DNA of 64,000 nucleotides from Providencia alcalifaciens DSM 30120 (GTDB lineage: Bacteria; Pseudomonadota; Gammaproteobacteria; Enterobacterales; Enterobacteriaceae): NCBI RefSeq assembly GCF_000173415.1, contig NZ_ABXW01000051.1, positions 22,915-86,914 on the forward strand, given 5' to 3'. The stretch's first letter is position 1; each line of letters begins with the position of its first letter. A model generated the notes under the pieces. The model made no database searches. It had not been told where the DNA came from and worked only from the letters and a program-made list of their open reading frames with translations. A program made the translations under genes and the position numbers. Shown here piece after piece: positions 21,339 through 31,912 of this stretch.

Positions 21339-22355
21339 TCAATGTCTGTTCAATTCACGTTCAATGAGTGCGGTAACGTAATCTATTGGGGGCTGTGTCA
21401 GCGCTTTCATCTCTTTTGCATTAGTCACTTTGATGTTAGAGAAATTAGTTCTATCTAAACTCGGAGCAAAAGAAATCGCTAATTTTCCAGCCGTCATCTG
21501 ATTACTATCAGAGTTTTTCGCAATTTCAGTAAATAATGGGATAGCAATTTGTAATGAAAGTGGCTGTTGTTTTAACTGAGGCAGTGTATTCGCAATACGT
21601 TGATCTGCATTACGTAAAATAGCATTGGTTTTACTATCTAGCTGTGGGGCAGTTTTAAGGGATCCTTCTACTTCTAATTTGTTTTTTTGCGAGTCTGCAA
21701 AGTTTGTGAAACGTGTAGATAACGCTAGTGTTTCGCTGCTCGTTTGCGGTAATAAACTTGAGGTGAGTTTTTTATAGGCTGTGGTTAAATCTCTAATTGT
21801 AACGTTGTTCTCAGTAATAAATTTATGGTTAAGGGGAAGACCTTTATTTAAATGCTCTAGGATTAACCGGGCTTGAGAATCTGTCCCTCCGGTACGAAAT
21901 ACCCCAACTTCTTTTGGGTAATCAAGGTGAGATAAAATCGCTGTACCAATTTCATTTAGTTGTTGATACTCCAATTTTTCTTGATAAGACATACCAACAT
22001 ATTCATTGATAGCTTGTGTGTTTTGTTTTTCAATGGTCTTAGCACGATGTTGTAGATCAACACGTTGTCCCATTGACTCAAGTTGTTCTGCATTTAAGTA
22101 TTTTGCAGCAGGTTGCTTATCTTCTAAAGGTTTCAAGCTAACATTTTTAGCGGAATGATCCATCTCTATTATCGGAGTATATTTATGATTAGCGGTTAAA
22201 CCAAAGAAACTTTTGCAGCTATTTACGGCTTTTTTTATGGCAGCTAAAAAACCTTTATTCTCCGAATTGTATACTGACTTTATGGACTGAGCTGGCTGCA
22301 GATCCAAAGATGCCAGACCAAGGTGTCGACGTGGTTCTATATTATTAGTTATCAT
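21339..22355 (-). CDS. RhoGAP-domain protein, putative host-directed effector
   Basis: 338-residue protein whose middle and C-terminal parts look like a eukaryotic RhoGAP domain. GVFRTGG at 151-157 matches the arginine-finger loop (candidate Arg154). A helix with lysines (TTAYKKLTSSLLP, 191-203) fits the region that ends LPEPL in RhoGAPs, and NQMTAGKLAISFAPSL at 285-300 matches the conserved NKMT-NLA-FGP-L helix with its asparagine (Asn285). RhoGAP domains switch off Rho, Rac or Cdc42 by stimulating GTP hydrolysis; bacteria have no such targets. The N-terminal 120 residues lack a Sec signal and could carry a secretion signal. The ATG at 22355 has AAAGGAA. It is inserted between ihfA and btuC. 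Confidence 0.75.
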   Translation of the reverse strand: MITNNIEPRRHLGLASLDLQPAQSIKSVYNSENKGFLAAIKKAVNSCKSFFGLTANHKYTPIIEMDHSAKNVSLKPLEDKQPAAKYLNAEQLESMGQRVDLQHRAKTIEKQNTQAINEYVGMSYQEKLEYQQLNEIGTAILSHLDYPKEVGVFRTGGTDSQARLILEHLNKGLPLNHKFITENNVTIRDLTTAYKKLTSSLLPQTSSETLALSTRFTNFADSQKNKLEVEGSLKTAPQLDSKTNAILRNADQRIANTLPQLKQQPLSLQIAIPLFTEIAKNSDSNQMTAGKLAISFAPSLDRTNFSNIKVTNAKEMKALTQPPIDYVTALIERELNRH

Positions 22356-22472
22356 ATAGTTTCCTTTCAATGATTATGGCTGAAGTGAGCTGAATCATAG
22401 GTTTGTTGTTATCGCTTTGCTTGCATAAAAAGCTATAATTCTCCCCATCAATTAAAATTCAGAAAAATTTCA

Positions 22473-23478
22473 ATGAACCAGCAACTTAACACATTGTATT
22501 GCCAACAGCGCCGACACGATTTCCGGCTGATAAGTTTATTGGGTCTATTGCTTATTTTTTGTGGCTTTCGTTTCGTTGTGTGCAGGAGAAGTGTGGCTAC
22601 TACCAAGCCAGTGGAGTAGTGAGGCTGGACGCATGTTTGTCGGGCAAATTAGATTGCCGAGATTGTTTGCTGTGGTGATTATTGGTGCTGCATTAGCGGT
22701 TACTGGTGCGATCATGCAGGCGTTATTCGAAAATCCTCTTGCAGAGCCGGGCTTACTCGGGGTCAGTAATGGCGCTGGCGTCGCTGTGGTTTTTACCGTC
22801 TTGATTTCATCAGGGGTGGTTAATTATTGGGTTCTGAGCTTCAGTGCAATAGCGGGTGCATTGATTCTTACTGGTATTCTTTTGTATTTTGCTCGCCGTA
22901 AAAATATCAATAACGCTAGCCTACTATTGGTTGGTGTTGCTCTTGGTGTGATCAGTGGTGCCTGTATGACGTGGATGGTTTATATGAGCAGCAATTTAGA
23001 TTTACGCCAATTGTTGTATTGGATGATGGGAAGCTTTAGCGGCGTGGATTGGCGTCAAATAGGGTTAATTATTGCTTGTCTTCCTTTCTTATTTTGGGCA
23101 ATGCGACAGGGTAAAATTTTAAATTATTTATTACTGGGTGATATTCAATCTTACCAATTGGGTGTTTCTACTCATCGATGGCGGTTAATATTAATTATCA
23201 TTACCGGAATACTAATTGGGCTTAGTGTCGCAGTGGCGGGTGCCATTAGTTTTATTGGGTTGGTTATCCCGCATATATTAAGGCTAAGCGGTATAACGGA
23301 TAACCGCTTTTTATTACCTGCTTGTGCAGTTTCTGGTGCGCTATGTTTATTAATTGCAGATTTGTTGTCTCGGTTATTGATAGACAATGCGGAAATTCCG
23401 ATAGGGGTGATTACGGCAACTTTAGGTGCACCGGTTTTTATCTATTTATTAGTCAAAAATCACGCTTGGCGGCAATGA
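22473..23478 (+). pseudogene. btuC: Vitamin B12 ABC permease BtuC, frameshifted
   Basis: Permease of the BtuCD-F cobalamin importer, about ten membrane segments. Conserved stretches such as [37 protein letters not shown] and [10 protein letters not shown] are intact. The expected N terminus (MNQQLNTLYCQQRRH to LLLIF) is read from the ATG at 22473 in one frame, and the rest from 22561 in another. One T too many in the run at 22555-22560 explains the shift; removing it gives a 334-residue protein close to E. coli BtuC. This may be a sequencing error, a true mutation or a slippage site. Starting at GTG 22561 would lose the first membrane segment. Confidence 0.8.
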
Positions 23479-23479
23479 T

Positions 23480-24247
23480 ATGAATAAAACATGGGTGATT
23501 GAAACTCAAAATTTAAAGGTGGAACATCGGTTATCTGGGATTAGCCAATGTGTTTCTGCTGGCGAGCAAATACACCTCTTAGGTGCGAATGGTGCAGGAA
23601 AAAGCACATTGTTAGCCGCTCTGAGTGGTTGCATCACCTATACAGGAACGATTCTTCTCAATAACCTGAATTTAGAAAATTATACTGTTCAAGCGCTTTC
23701 AACGTATCGAGCTTATTTAACACAGCAAGCAAGCACTTTACCAAGCCTAAAAGTATTTCAATACTTAACCTTGTTTATTGGACAGAAATTAATTCCACCG
23801 GTTATTTTTAGTGAAATATGTTCTGATTTCCAACTTACGTCATTATTGTCTAAGCCAATTAATCAATTATCTGGTGGAGAATGGCAGCGAATTCGGATTG
23901 TTGCTGTATTTTTGCAGGTTTGGGATCAGGATTGTTTGAGCGGAAAAATAATCTTATTTGATGAACCAATAAACAATTTAGATATTATTCAGCAAGGAAT
24001 GCTAGATAAATGGGTGAAATGTTTTTGTCATTGCGCAGGAACAGTTATAATGAGTGGACATAATCTTAGTCATTCATATAAAAATGCAAGTCGAATTTGG
24101 ATGATTAAGAAAGGTGCAATTATCTATGCAGGTGAGCCTGACGATGTAATGACAGAAAGTCATTTGTCAGAAGTATTTATGGCTGATATAAAACTCAGCC
24201 AAAGCTCATCAGAGAAAGTATGGCAAATTATTAATCATACTAATTAG
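23480..24247 (+). CDS. btuD: Vitamin B12 ABC transporter ATPase BtuD
   Basis: ATPase that drives cobalamin import through BtuC, 255 residues. Walker A is GANGAGKST at 35-43, the signature LSGGE at 130-134, Walker B IILFDEP at 157-163, and the switch histidine is in MSGHNLSHS. The start lies one base after the btuC stop. The btuE gene found between btuC and btuD in E. coli is absent, as in other genera where BtuE is not part of the importer. Confidence 0.9.
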   Translation: MNKTWVIETQNLKVEHRLSGISQCVSAGEQIHLLGANGAGKSTLLAALSGCITYTGTILLNNLNLENYTVQALSTYRAYLTQQASTLPSLKVFQYLTLFIGQKLIPPVIFSEICSDFQLTSLLSKPINQLSGGEWQRIRIVAVFLQVWDQDCLSGKIILFDEPINNLDIIQQGMLDKWVKCFCHCAGTVIMSGHNLSHSYKNASRIWMIKKGAIIYAGEPDDVMTESHLSEVFMADIKLSQSSSEKVWQIINHTN

Positions 24248-24315
24248 CTAATCGTGTTCTTATTGCCCGTATCACGGCAATTTATTGCAGTAATGATGAC
24301 TGGTGTTGAGGTTCG

Positions 24316-24332
24316 GTTAAAGTAAATTTAAC
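24316..24332. promoter_or_regulatory. Possible PmrA/PhoP-type operator upstream of arnB
   Basis: GTTAAAGTAAATTTAAC has two TTAA half sites 11 bp apart, the spacing of PmrA boxes, and is also palindromic. It lies 41 bp before arnB, next to a possible -10. In enterics arn operons are controlled by PmrA or PhoP, so a role is likely but not shown. Confidence 0.4.
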
Positions 24333-24372
24333 TAGAATATCCTATTCATAATGAAATTAGGCTACAAACAAT

Positions 24373-25518
24373 ATGAGCAATTTCCTTCCGTTTTCAAAAC
24401 CAGCAATCGGGGATGAAGAGGTTAAGGCAGTAGAAAACGTTCTGCGTTCAGGCTGGATTACCACGGGTCCACAGAATCATCAATTAGAAGAAGATTTCTG
24501 TAAGCGCTATGGTTGCAAGCATGCAATTGCACTTGCATCGGCGACAGCTGGCATGCATGTTGTTTTAATGGCATTGGGCATAGGTCCAGGCGATGAGGTT
24601 ATTACGCCATCACAAACGTGGGTTTCCACTATCAATATGATCGAGTTGCTGGGTGCAACGCCTGTCATGATTGATGTTGATCGTGATACCTTAATGATTA
24701 AGCCAGAAGCAGTAGAAAAAGCCTTAACAAGTAAAACGAAGGCAATTATCCCTGTGCACTATGCGGGAGCACCTTGCGATTTAGATGCACTGCGTGCTAT
24801 TGCTCAACAAGCGGGCGTTTTCCTCATTGAAGATGCAGCTCATGCGGTTGGAACACGTTATAAGAATGAGTGGATTGGTGAAAAGGGGACTGCCATTTTT
24901 TCATTCCACGCGATTAAAAACGTGACATGTGCGGAAGGTGGCTTAGTCGCCACAGATGATGATGCACTTGCTCAGCGCGTTCGTGCATTGAAATTCCACG
25001 GCTTAGGTGTGGATGCATTTGATCGTCAGATGCAAGGTCGAAAACCGCAAGCGGAAGTGGTTGAGCCCGGCTTCAAGTATAACTTATCCGATATTCATGC
25101 TGCCATTGCTGTCGTACAATTGTCTCGTGTTGAGTATTTAAATCAACGTCGAGCCGAATTAACGGCTCGTTACCGTGAATTACTAAAAGACTCTCCATTA
25201 CAGATGTTATCTGTGCCAGAATACCCTCATTTGCATGCAAACCACTTATTTATGGTGCGTGTTGATAAATCTGTTTGTGGTATTGACCGCGATACATTTA
25301 TGGAGAAGTTAAAAGAGCATAATATTGGTACGGGTTTACATTTCCGTGCAGCTCATACACAAAAATATTACCGCGAAAAATACCCAGAGCTGTCATTACC
25401 AGAATCAACATGGAATAGCGCAACACTTTGCTCGTTGCCTTTATTCCCAGACATGACTGACGCCGATGTTGAACGGGTAGTGAGTGCGATTAATACAGTC
25501 CTTTTGGAGTCAAAATAG
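24373..25518 (+). CDS. arnB: UDP-L-Ara4O C-4'' aminotransferase ArnB
   Basis: PLP-dependent DegT/DnrJ/EryC1/StrS-family enzyme that converts UDP-4-ketopentose to UDP-L-Ara4N in the cytoplasm. The PLP-binding lysine is Lys182 in [13 protein letters not shown], and the phosphate-binding region [10 protein letters not shown] precedes it. Length 381 residues, as expected. First gene of arnBCADTEF, which modifies lipid A with 4-amino-4-deoxy-L-arabinose and gives polymyxin resistance. Confidence 0.95.
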   Translation: MSNFLPFSKPAIGDEEVKAVENVLRSGWITTGPQNHQLEEDFCKRYGCKHAIALASATAGMHVVLMALGIGPGDEVITPSQTWVSTINMIELLGATPVMIDVDRDTLMIKPEAVEKALTSKTKAIIPVHYAGAPCDLDALRAIAQQAGVFLIEDAAHAVGTRYKNEWIGEKGTAIFSFHAIKNVTCAEGGLVATDDDALAQRVRALKFHGLGVDAFDRQMQGRKPQAEVVEPGFKYNLSDIHAAIAVVQLSRVEYLNQRRAELTARYRELLKDSPLQMLSVPEYPHLHANHLFMVRVDKSVCGIDRDTFMEKLKEHNIGTGLHFRAAHTQKYYREKYPELSLPESTWNSATLCSLPLFPDMTDADVERVVSAINTVLLESK

Positions 25519-26510
25519 TGTCATTAGCTGATGAATTTGATGAGATTAAAAAAGTCTCAGTCGTAATCCCTGTTTATAACGAAGAGCAAAGTTTGCCTCA
25601 ATTGTTAGAACGTACGATTAAATCCTGTAAACAACTCACTCAGTCTTATGAACTGATTTTGGTTGATGATGGAAGTAGCGATCGTTCAGCAAAAATGCTG
25701 GTGGAAGCCGCAGAAAATCCAGATAATCATGTGATTGCGATCATTTTGAACCGTAACTATGGTCAACACTCTGCTATTATGGCGGGTTTCAATCAAGCTG
25801 ATGGTGACTTAGTCATCACTCTTGATGCCGACTTACAGAACCCACCGGAAGAAATCCCGCGTTTAGTGCAAACCGCGTCTCAAGGCTATGATGTTGTTGG
25901 CACTCGTCGTGCGAATCGTCAAGACTCTTGGTTCCGTAAAACTGCATCAAAAATGATCAATGCGATGATCACCAAAGCAACAGGTCGTTCAATGGGTGAC
26001 TATGGTTGTATGTTGCGTGCTTATCGTCGACATATTATTGAAGCCATGCTCCAATGTCATGAACGCAGTACATTTATTCCTATTTTAGCGAATACTTTTG
26101 CACGTAGAACCATTGAAATTGATGTAGCGCATGCTGAGCGTGAGTTTGGTGATTCAAAATACAGCTTTATGAAGCTGATTAATTTAATGTATGACTTATT
26201 AACGTGCTTAACCACTGCACCTCTGCGTTTGTTAAGTGTTGTTGGTAGCATTATCGCTGCGGGTGGTTTTGTACTGGCAGTGCTGTTAATTGTTTTACGT
26301 CTACTGTTCGGCGCGAGCTGGGCTGCAGACGGCGTATTTACACTGTTTGCGATACTCTTTATGTTTATCGGCGCGCAGTTTGTTGCTATGGGATTATTGG
26401 GCGAATACATCGGTAGGATCTATAATGATGTACGCGCGAGACCTCGTTATTTTATTCAAAAAGTCGTCGGAGCAGACCTTAAATCCGACAAAAATCAGGA
26501 AGAAAACTAA
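25518..26510 (+). CDS. arnC: Undecaprenyl-phosphate Ara4FN transferase ArnC
   Basis: GT2-family glycosyltransferase that moves formylated L-Ara4N to undecaprenyl phosphate at the inner membrane. The N-terminal GT-A domain has the nucleotide motif LVDDGSSD and [13 protein letters not shown], and two C-terminal membrane segments lie near residues 235-300. 330 residues. It overlaps arnB by one base and arnA by one base. Confidence 0.95.
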   Translation: MSLADEFDEIKKVSVVIPVYNEEQSLPQLLERTIKSCKQLTQSYELILVDDGSSDRSAKMLVEAAENPDNHVIAIILNRNYGQHSAIMAGFNQADGDLVITLDADLQNPPEEIPRLVQTASQGYDVVGTRRANRQDSWFRKTASKMINAMITKATGRSMGDYGCMLRAYRRHIIEAMLQCHERSTFIPILANTFARRTIEIDVAHAEREFGDSKYSFMKLINLMYDLLTCLTTAPLRLLSVVGSIIAAGGFVLAVLLIVLRLLFGASWAADGVFTLFAILFMFIGAQFVAMGLLGEYIGRIYNDVRARPRYFIQKVVGADLKSDKNQEEN

Positions 26511-28495
26511 TGAAAGCTATTGTTTTTGCCTATCATGATATTGGCTGTGTAGGGATAAAAGCGCTTGAGAAAGCGGGTTTTGATATTCAGGCAGTATTTA
26601 CTCACACTGATGATCCAAATGAAAACCACTTTTACTCTTCTGTAGCTCGTGTCAGTGCAGATATGGAACTTCCTGTTTTCGCTCCAGAAAACGTTAACCA
26701 CCCACTGTGGATTGAACGTATTCGTGAGATGAAACCTGATGTGATTTTCTCTTTCTACTATCGCGATATGTTAAGCGAAGAACTATTAGCATTAGCACCG
26801 AAAGGCGCGTTCAACTTACATGGTTCTTTACTGCCAAAATACCGTGGTCGTGCACCAATCAACTGGGCGCTGTTAAACGGCGAAAGCGAAACAGGCGTAA
26901 CGTTGCACAAGATGGTTGCTAAAGCTGATGCTGGCGATATCGTGGCTCAAGAGAAAGTGGCTATCACCGATACCGATACTGCACTGACTTTACACGCTAA
27001 AGTCCGTGAAGCTGCGGAAGTTCTGTTGGATAAAACCCTGCCATTAATCGAAGCAGGCAGCTACAAAACAACGGCACAAGATGAAAGCCAAGCGAGCTAC
27101 TTTGGTCGCCGTAGTGCGGATGATGGTCAAATCGACTGGAACCGTAGCGCGAAAGAAATTAACTGCTTGATTCGTGCAGTAACAGAACCATACCCAGGCG
27201 CATTCACCTATTTAGGTGCGCGCAAAATGATTATATGGCGTGCGCGTGTATTAGACGATAACCAAGGTAAAGCAGCAGGTACTGTATTGTCTAGCGACCC
27301 ACTGCGTATCGCATGTGGTCAAGGCGCACTGGAAATCGTTAGCGGTCAAAGCGAAACTGGTCTGTACATGCAAGGCAACCGCCTGGCTAACGAAATGGGC
27401 ATCGTAACTGACGTTCGCGTTGGTGCTAAACCAACTGCGCAAGTTAAGCGTCGTAAACGTGTTCTGATCTTAGGTGTGAACGGCTTTATCGGTAACCACT
27501 TAACTGAGCGTCTGTTACAAGATGACAACTACGATATCTATGGTATGGATATTGGCTCATCTGCGATTGAACGTTTCATTGGTAACCCACGTTTCCACTT
27601 CATTGAAGGTGACGTGAGCATCCACACTGAGTGGATTGAGTACCACATCAAAAAATGTGACGTTATTCTGCCACTGGTTGCTATCGCGACGCCAATCGAA
27701 TATACCCGTAACCCACTGCGTGTATTCGAATTAGACTTCGAAGAAAACCTGAAAGTTGTTCGTTACTGCGTGAAATACAACAAACGCATCATCTTCCCAT
27801 CCACTTCTGAAGTTTATGGTATGTGTGATGATAAAGAGTTTGATGAAGACGAATCTCGTCTGATCGTCGGTCCAATCAACAAACAACGTTGGATTTACTC
27901 TGTATCTAAACAGTTACTTGACCGAGTGATCTGGGCATACGGTGCGAAAGAAGGTCTGAAATTCACCTTATTCCGTCCATTTAACTGGATGGGTCCACGT
28001 TTAGACAGCCTAAACTCTGCACGTATTGGTAGCTCACGCGCGATTACTCAGTTGATCCTGAACTTAGTTGAAGGTTCACCAATCAAGTTAGTTGACGGTG
28101 GTGCACAAAAACGCTGCTTTACAGATATCAAAGATGGTATTGAAGCACTGTTCCGCATCATTGAAAACAAAGACGGCAAATGTGATGGTCAAATCATCAA
28201 CATCGGTAACCCAACTAACGAAGCAAGTATTCGTCAGTTAGCGGAAATGCTGTTAGAAAGCTTCGAAAAACATCCAGCTCGTAGCAAGTTTCCTCCATTT
28301 GCTGGCTTCCGTGAAATCGAAAGTGCTAGCTACTATGGTCAAGGTTACCAAGACGTCGAGCATCGTAAACCAAGTGTTGAAAACGCACGTCGTTTACTTG
28401 ACTGGGTTCCGACTATCGATATGAAAGATACCATTGAAGAAACATTAGACTTCTTCTTACAGGGTGCTGTAGAAGAGCTGGAAAGCAAAAAATAA
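26510..28495 (+). CDS. arnA: Bifunctional UDP-Ara4N formyltransferase/UDP-GlcA dehydrogenase ArnA
   Basis: 661-residue two-domain enzyme. The N-terminal formyltransferase has the catalytic triad Asn102, His104 and Asp140 ([19 protein letters not shown]). The C-terminal half from about residue 315 is an SDR decarboxylase with the NAD motif GVNGFIGNH and the TSEVYG segment. It makes the UDP-4-ketopentose used by ArnB and then formylates UDP-L-Ara4N. Codon usage is noticeably more GC-rich and regular than in neighbouring arn genes. Confidence 0.96.
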   Translation: MKAIVFAYHDIGCVGIKALEKAGFDIQAVFTHTDDPNENHFYSSVARVSADMELPVFAPENVNHPLWIERIREMKPDVIFSFYYRDMLSEELLALAPKGAFNLHGSLLPKYRGRAPINWALLNGESETGVTLHKMVAKADAGDIVAQEKVAITDTDTALTLHAKVREAAEVLLDKTLPLIEAGSYKTTAQDESQASYFGRRSADDGQIDWNRSAKEINCLIRAVTEPYPGAFTYLGARKMIIWRARVLDDNQGKAAGTVLSSDPLRIACGQGALEIVSGQSETGLYMQGNRLANEMGIVTDVRVGAKPTAQVKRRKRVLILGVNGFIGNHLTERLLQDDNYDIYGMDIGSSAIERFIGNPRFHFIEGDVSIHTEWIEYHIKKCDVILPLVAIATPIEYTRNPLRVFELDFEENLKVVRYCVKYNKRIIFPSTSEVYGMCDDKEFDEDESRLIVGPINKQRWIYSVSKQLLDRVIWAYGAKEGLKFTLFRPFNWMGPRLDSLNSARIGSSRAITQLILNLVEGSPIKLVDGGAQKRCFTDIKDGIEALFRIIENKDGKCDGQIINIGNPTNEASIRQLAEMLLESFEKHPARSKFPPFAGFREIESASYYGQGYQDVEHRKPSVENARRLLDWVPTIDMKDTIEETLDFFLQGAVEELESKK

Positions 28496-29388
28496 TGAAA
28501 AAAGTTGGCTTGAGAATCGATGTGGACACCTATCAAGGTACATTGAAAGGGGTTCCTCAATTACTTAAAGTGCTCAAAGAGCATGATATTCAGGCCAGCT
28601 TTTTCTTCAGTGTAGGACCCGATAATATGGGGCGCCATTTATGGCGCCTTTTGCGTCCTAAATTTCTGTGGAAAATGCTACGGTCGAATGCGGCATCTTT
28701 GTATGGTTTAGATATTTTACTGGCGGGTACTGCGTGGCCAGGTAAAAAAATCGCCAAAGATCTAGGCTATTTGATGAAACAAACCTTGGACGCTGGGCAT
28801 GAAGTCGGCTTACATGCGTGGGATCATCAAGGGTGGCAAGCTAAGGTGGCTAAATGGAGCGAGGCTCAACTCACTGAACAAGTGAAATTGGGTGTCGACG
28901 CACTGCACAACGCAACAGGTCAACGAGTCACTTGTTCAGCGGTAGCAGGGTGGCGTGGTGACGAGCGTGTACTCGAAGTTAAACAAGGGTTTAATTTTGA
29001 CTACAACAGCGACTGTCGTGGAAAATTCCCATTTAGACCTATCTTGCGTGATGGTTCTTTGGGTACGGTTCAAATTCCGGTGACATTACCAACCTACGAT
29101 GAAGTCGTCGGCACGGTAGTCACTGATGAAGAATTTAATGATTTTATTCTTCAAGCAATAAAAGATGACCAAGGTATTCCGGTTTACACTATCCATACGG
29201 AAGTTGAAGGAATGTCAAAGTCACAACAATTTTCACAATTATTGGAACGAATTAAGCAAGAAGAAATCCAATTCTGTACATTAAGTGAATTGTTGCCTGA
29301 AGACATCAATATGCTTCCAAAAGGAAGAGTGGTTCGCGCCCCATTCCCGGGACGAGAAGGTTGGCTGGGCTGCCAAGAAGAGGAATAA
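28495..29388 (+). CDS. arnD: Undecaprenyl-phosphate Ara4FN deformylase ArnD
   Basis: Polysaccharide-deacetylase-like (NodB/CE4) enzyme that removes the formyl group from undecaprenyl-linked Ara4FN. The metal site is formed by [10 protein letters not shown] near the N terminus and [11 protein letters not shown] in the middle. 297 residues. It overlaps arnA by one base. Deformylation commits the donor to transport and to ArnT. Confidence 0.94.
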   Translation: MKKVGLRIDVDTYQGTLKGVPQLLKVLKEHDIQASFFFSVGPDNMGRHLWRLLRPKFLWKMLRSNAASLYGLDILLAGTAWPGKKIAKDLGYLMKQTLDAGHEVGLHAWDHQGWQAKVAKWSEAQLTEQVKLGVDALHNATGQRVTCSAVAGWRGDERVLEVKQGFNFDYNSDCRGKFPFRPILRDGSLGTVQIPVTLPTYDEVVGTVVTDEEFNDFILQAIKDDQGIPVYTIHTEVEGMSKSQQFSQLLERIKQEEIQFCTLSELLPEDINMLPKGRVVRAPFPGREGWLGCQEEE

Positions 29389-29395
29389 AATACCC

Positions 29396-31054
29396 ATGTT
29401 GAATAACCGAGCGAGCAAAGTAGGAGCCTCTCTGCTGGCTCTTTTTTTTGTCTTGACCTATTTGTTGCCGTTGAACAGCCGTTTACTTTGGCAGCCGGAT
29501 GAGACTCGTTACGCAGAAATCAGTCGCGAAATGTTGCAACGCGGTGACTGGATCGTGCCGTATATGCTGGACATTCGCTATTTTGAAAAACCAGTGGCAG
29601 GGTATTGGATCAACAATATTAGCCAAATGATTTTTGGTGATACTAACTTTGCCGTTCGCTTTGGTTCAGTTTTCTGTATTTTATTGAGTACGTTGCTTGT
29701 GTATCGCATGGCAAAAATGATGTGGCGTAATAGTCATGTGGCTTATGTGGCAAGCTTCATTTATATCTCGATGTTCCTCGTATTTGCCGTGGGAACCTAC
29801 AGCGTCCTCGATCCCATGTTGTCTTTATGGATTACTGCTAGCATGTTTTGCTGCTTATGGGCGATGAAAGCCCGAGAGGTAAAAACCAAACTTGCGGCAT
29901 GGAGTGCACTCGGTTTAGCCTGTGGAATGGCATTCATGACCAAAGGCTTCTTAGCCTTAGCCATTCCCGTTATCGTGATGCTCCCTATTACGTTGTATCA
30001 AAAACGTTTTCTTGAAATGCTGAAATATGGTCCTCTGGCGATTATCACTGCAGTGATCATCAGTTTGCCGTGGGCTTTAGCCATCGCTAAACAAGAACCA
30101 GACTACTGGAATTACTTCTTCTGGATTGAGCATATTAAACGCTTCACGGCTGATGATGCCCAACACCTTGAGCCATTTTGGTACTATATTCCTATCATTT
30201 TACTAGGTGCAATTCCGTGGACTGGTTTACTGCCTGGTGCCTTGGTTAAGGGGTGGAAAGAGCGAAAATCAAGCCCAGATATGTTCTTCTTATTATGTTG
30301 GTTCGTGGTCCCCGTGATTTTCTTTAGTATTTCACGCGGAAAATTACCAACCTATATGCTGCCATTTATGGGTCCATTGGCACTGCTAATGGCGAAATAT
30401 GGTGTCGACTGTGTACGTAATGGCACGATGAAGGCATTGAAAGCCAATGGAATTATCAACATAGTGCTTGGAATCGCGGCGGTGATCGCGGTGATTATCG
30501 TCAGCAGTGTAATCAAAAAACCATTATATGAGCATGATGAATGGTCAAAAATGGTGCTGGGTGTTGTGGCGTTTTCAATTTGGGCAATAATTGGGTATCT
30601 CTGTACAGTGCTGAATGCCAAATATTGGTTATGGGCGGCTTCTTGCTCGTTAGCTGTCAGTTTATGCATTGGTAGCGCATTACCTAATAATACGATTGAT
30701 TCGAAATTACCACAGAATTTTATTCACCAAAATCATGACCTTCTGATGGATAGCCGCTATTTGATGGCGAGTAATGTTGGTGTGGCAGCCGGTTTGGCAT
30801 GGGAAACTAAAAATTCGAACATTTACCTCTACAACAGTAGTGGCGAATTGACTTATGGTTTGAAATACCCTGACAGTGCGCATCGCTTAGTAAAACCCGA
30901 TGAATTTGCCGCATGGTTAGCGAAGGCTCGTCAAGAAGGGCAGGTTACGGTGGTATTCTTGCTAGGTAAGAAAGAAGGATTGCCAGATATTCCAAAACCG
31001 GATGAAGTGATCAAAAATTCTCGCATGGCGATAGTGGTTTATCATAAACAATGA
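29396..31054 (+). CDS. arnT: Lipid A 4-amino-4-deoxy-L-arabinose transferase ArnT
   Basis: GT-C family membrane glycosyltransferase that attaches L-Ara4N to lipid A phosphates on the periplasmic face, making the cell resistant to polymyxins. 552 residues with about 12 membrane segments. The first periplasmic loop has PDETRYAEISREM, with the conserved Asp-Glu important for catalysis. I chose the ATG at 29396, with AGAGGAA upstream; the longer frame overlaps arnD and is not homologous. Confidence 0.94.
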   Translation: MLNNRASKVGASLLALFFVLTYLLPLNSRLLWQPDETRYAEISREMLQRGDWIVPYMLDIRYFEKPVAGYWINNISQMIFGDTNFAVRFGSVFCILLSTLLVYRMAKMMWRNSHVAYVASFIYISMFLVFAVGTYSVLDPMLSLWITASMFCCLWAMKAREVKTKLAAWSALGLACGMAFMTKGFLALAIPVIVMLPITLYQKRFLEMLKYGPLAIITAVIISLPWALAIAKQEPDYWNYFFWIEHIKRFTADDAQHLEPFWYYIPIILLGAIPWTGLLPGALVKGWKERKSSPDMFFLLCWFVVPVIFFSISRGKLPTYMLPFMGPLALLMAKYGVDCVRNGTMKALKANGIINIVLGIAAVIAVIIVSSVIKKPLYEHDEWSKMVLGVVAFSIWAIIGYLCTVLNAKYWLWAASCSLAVSLCIGSALPNNTIDSKLPQNFIHQNHDLLMDSRYLMASNVGVAAGLAWETKNSNIYLYNSSGELTYGLKYPDSAHRLVKPDEFAAWLAKARQEGQVTVVFLLGKKEGLPDIPKPDEVIKNSRMAIVVYHKQ

Positions 31055-31398
31055 TAGCGCAATTATTTTTATTACTCCTTGTCAGTATTCTGACTTGTGT
31101 GGGGCAAATTGCCCAAAAGCAAGCGGTAGTGACTTGGCAAGGCGAAAAACAGAACAAAGCCGCATCCGCCATTCGTTGGCTGGTGCTGGCTGTTTTTATG
31201 CTGGGTCTGGGCATGTTGTTTTGGCTTAAGTTATTGGAGACGATGCCATTAAGTATTGCTTATCCGATGCTCAGCATTAATTTTGTGTTAGTCACGCTGA
31301 TAGGGCAATTTGTCTACCATGAGCAAACTGGGTTGAATCATTGGCTTGGGGTTGTTTCTATCATGGTAGGGATATTACTAATGAGTATAAGCGTATGA
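31051..31398 (+). CDS. arnE: Undecaprenyl-phosphate L-Ara4N flippase subunit ArnE
   Basis: Small EamA/SMR-like membrane protein of 115 residues with four membrane segments, which with ArnF moves undecaprenyl-phosphate-L-Ara4N across the inner membrane. Characteristic motif LGMLFWLKLLETMPLSIAYPMLSINFVLV (shown in part). It overlaps arnT by four bases and arnF by four. Confidence 0.92.
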   Translation: MIAQLFLLLLVSILTCVGQIAQKQAVVTWQGEKQNKAASAIRWLVLAVFMLGLGMLFWLKLLETMPLSIAYPMLSINFVLVTLIGQFVYHEQTGLNHWLGVVSIMVGILLMSISV

Positions 31399-31802
31399 AT
31401 AAAGGCTACTTATGGGTGCTTGGTAGTGCGTTATTAGTGACTGTCGCTCAACTGAGTTTAAAAGCCGGCGTTGTCGAACTCCCTTCTTTTTCCTTAGGGT
31501 GGCACTGGCTACAGCGAGAATGGCTGATGGCTAATGCGGTAAGCTTAGGGATTATTTTTGTTGGGCTAGTTTGTTATGCATTATCGATGTTGTGTTGGCT
31601 ATTTGCGTTGAAATATATCGCATTAAATAAAGCCTATCCGCTGATCAGTTTAAGCTATGTATTTGTCTATATACTGGCGGTAGTGCTGCCATGGTTTAAT
31701 GAACCAGCAACAGGGTTAAAAGCAGCAGGAATTGCATTTATCTTATTAGGTGTATGGCTGATTAGCCGCCCTTCCAAGCAGTTAACTAAAAAAGCGGAAT
31801 AG
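31395..31802 (+). CDS. arnF: Undecaprenyl-phosphate L-Ara4N flippase subunit ArnF
   Basis: Partner of ArnE, 135 residues and four membrane segments, with the family motif LNKAYPLISLSYVFVYILA. The ATG at 31395 overlaps the arnE stop (ATGA), so I chose it over the longer frame from 31341. Last gene of the arn operon. Confidence 0.92.
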   Translation: MNKGYLWVLGSALLVTVAQLSLKAGVVELPSFSLGWHWLQREWLMANAVSLGIIFVGLVCYALSMLCWLFALKYIALNKAYPLISLSYVFVYILAVVLPWFNEPATGLKAAGIAFILLGVWLISRPSKQLTKKAE

Positions 31803-31912
31803 TTCCAGATAATTAGCCTTAAGTGTTTATTTTTCACGCATTGTACATTATAGTCTCGCGTATAAAGATATCACTTAAGGTGATTATTCATGGGTTATCT
31901 ATAAGGTACGCT

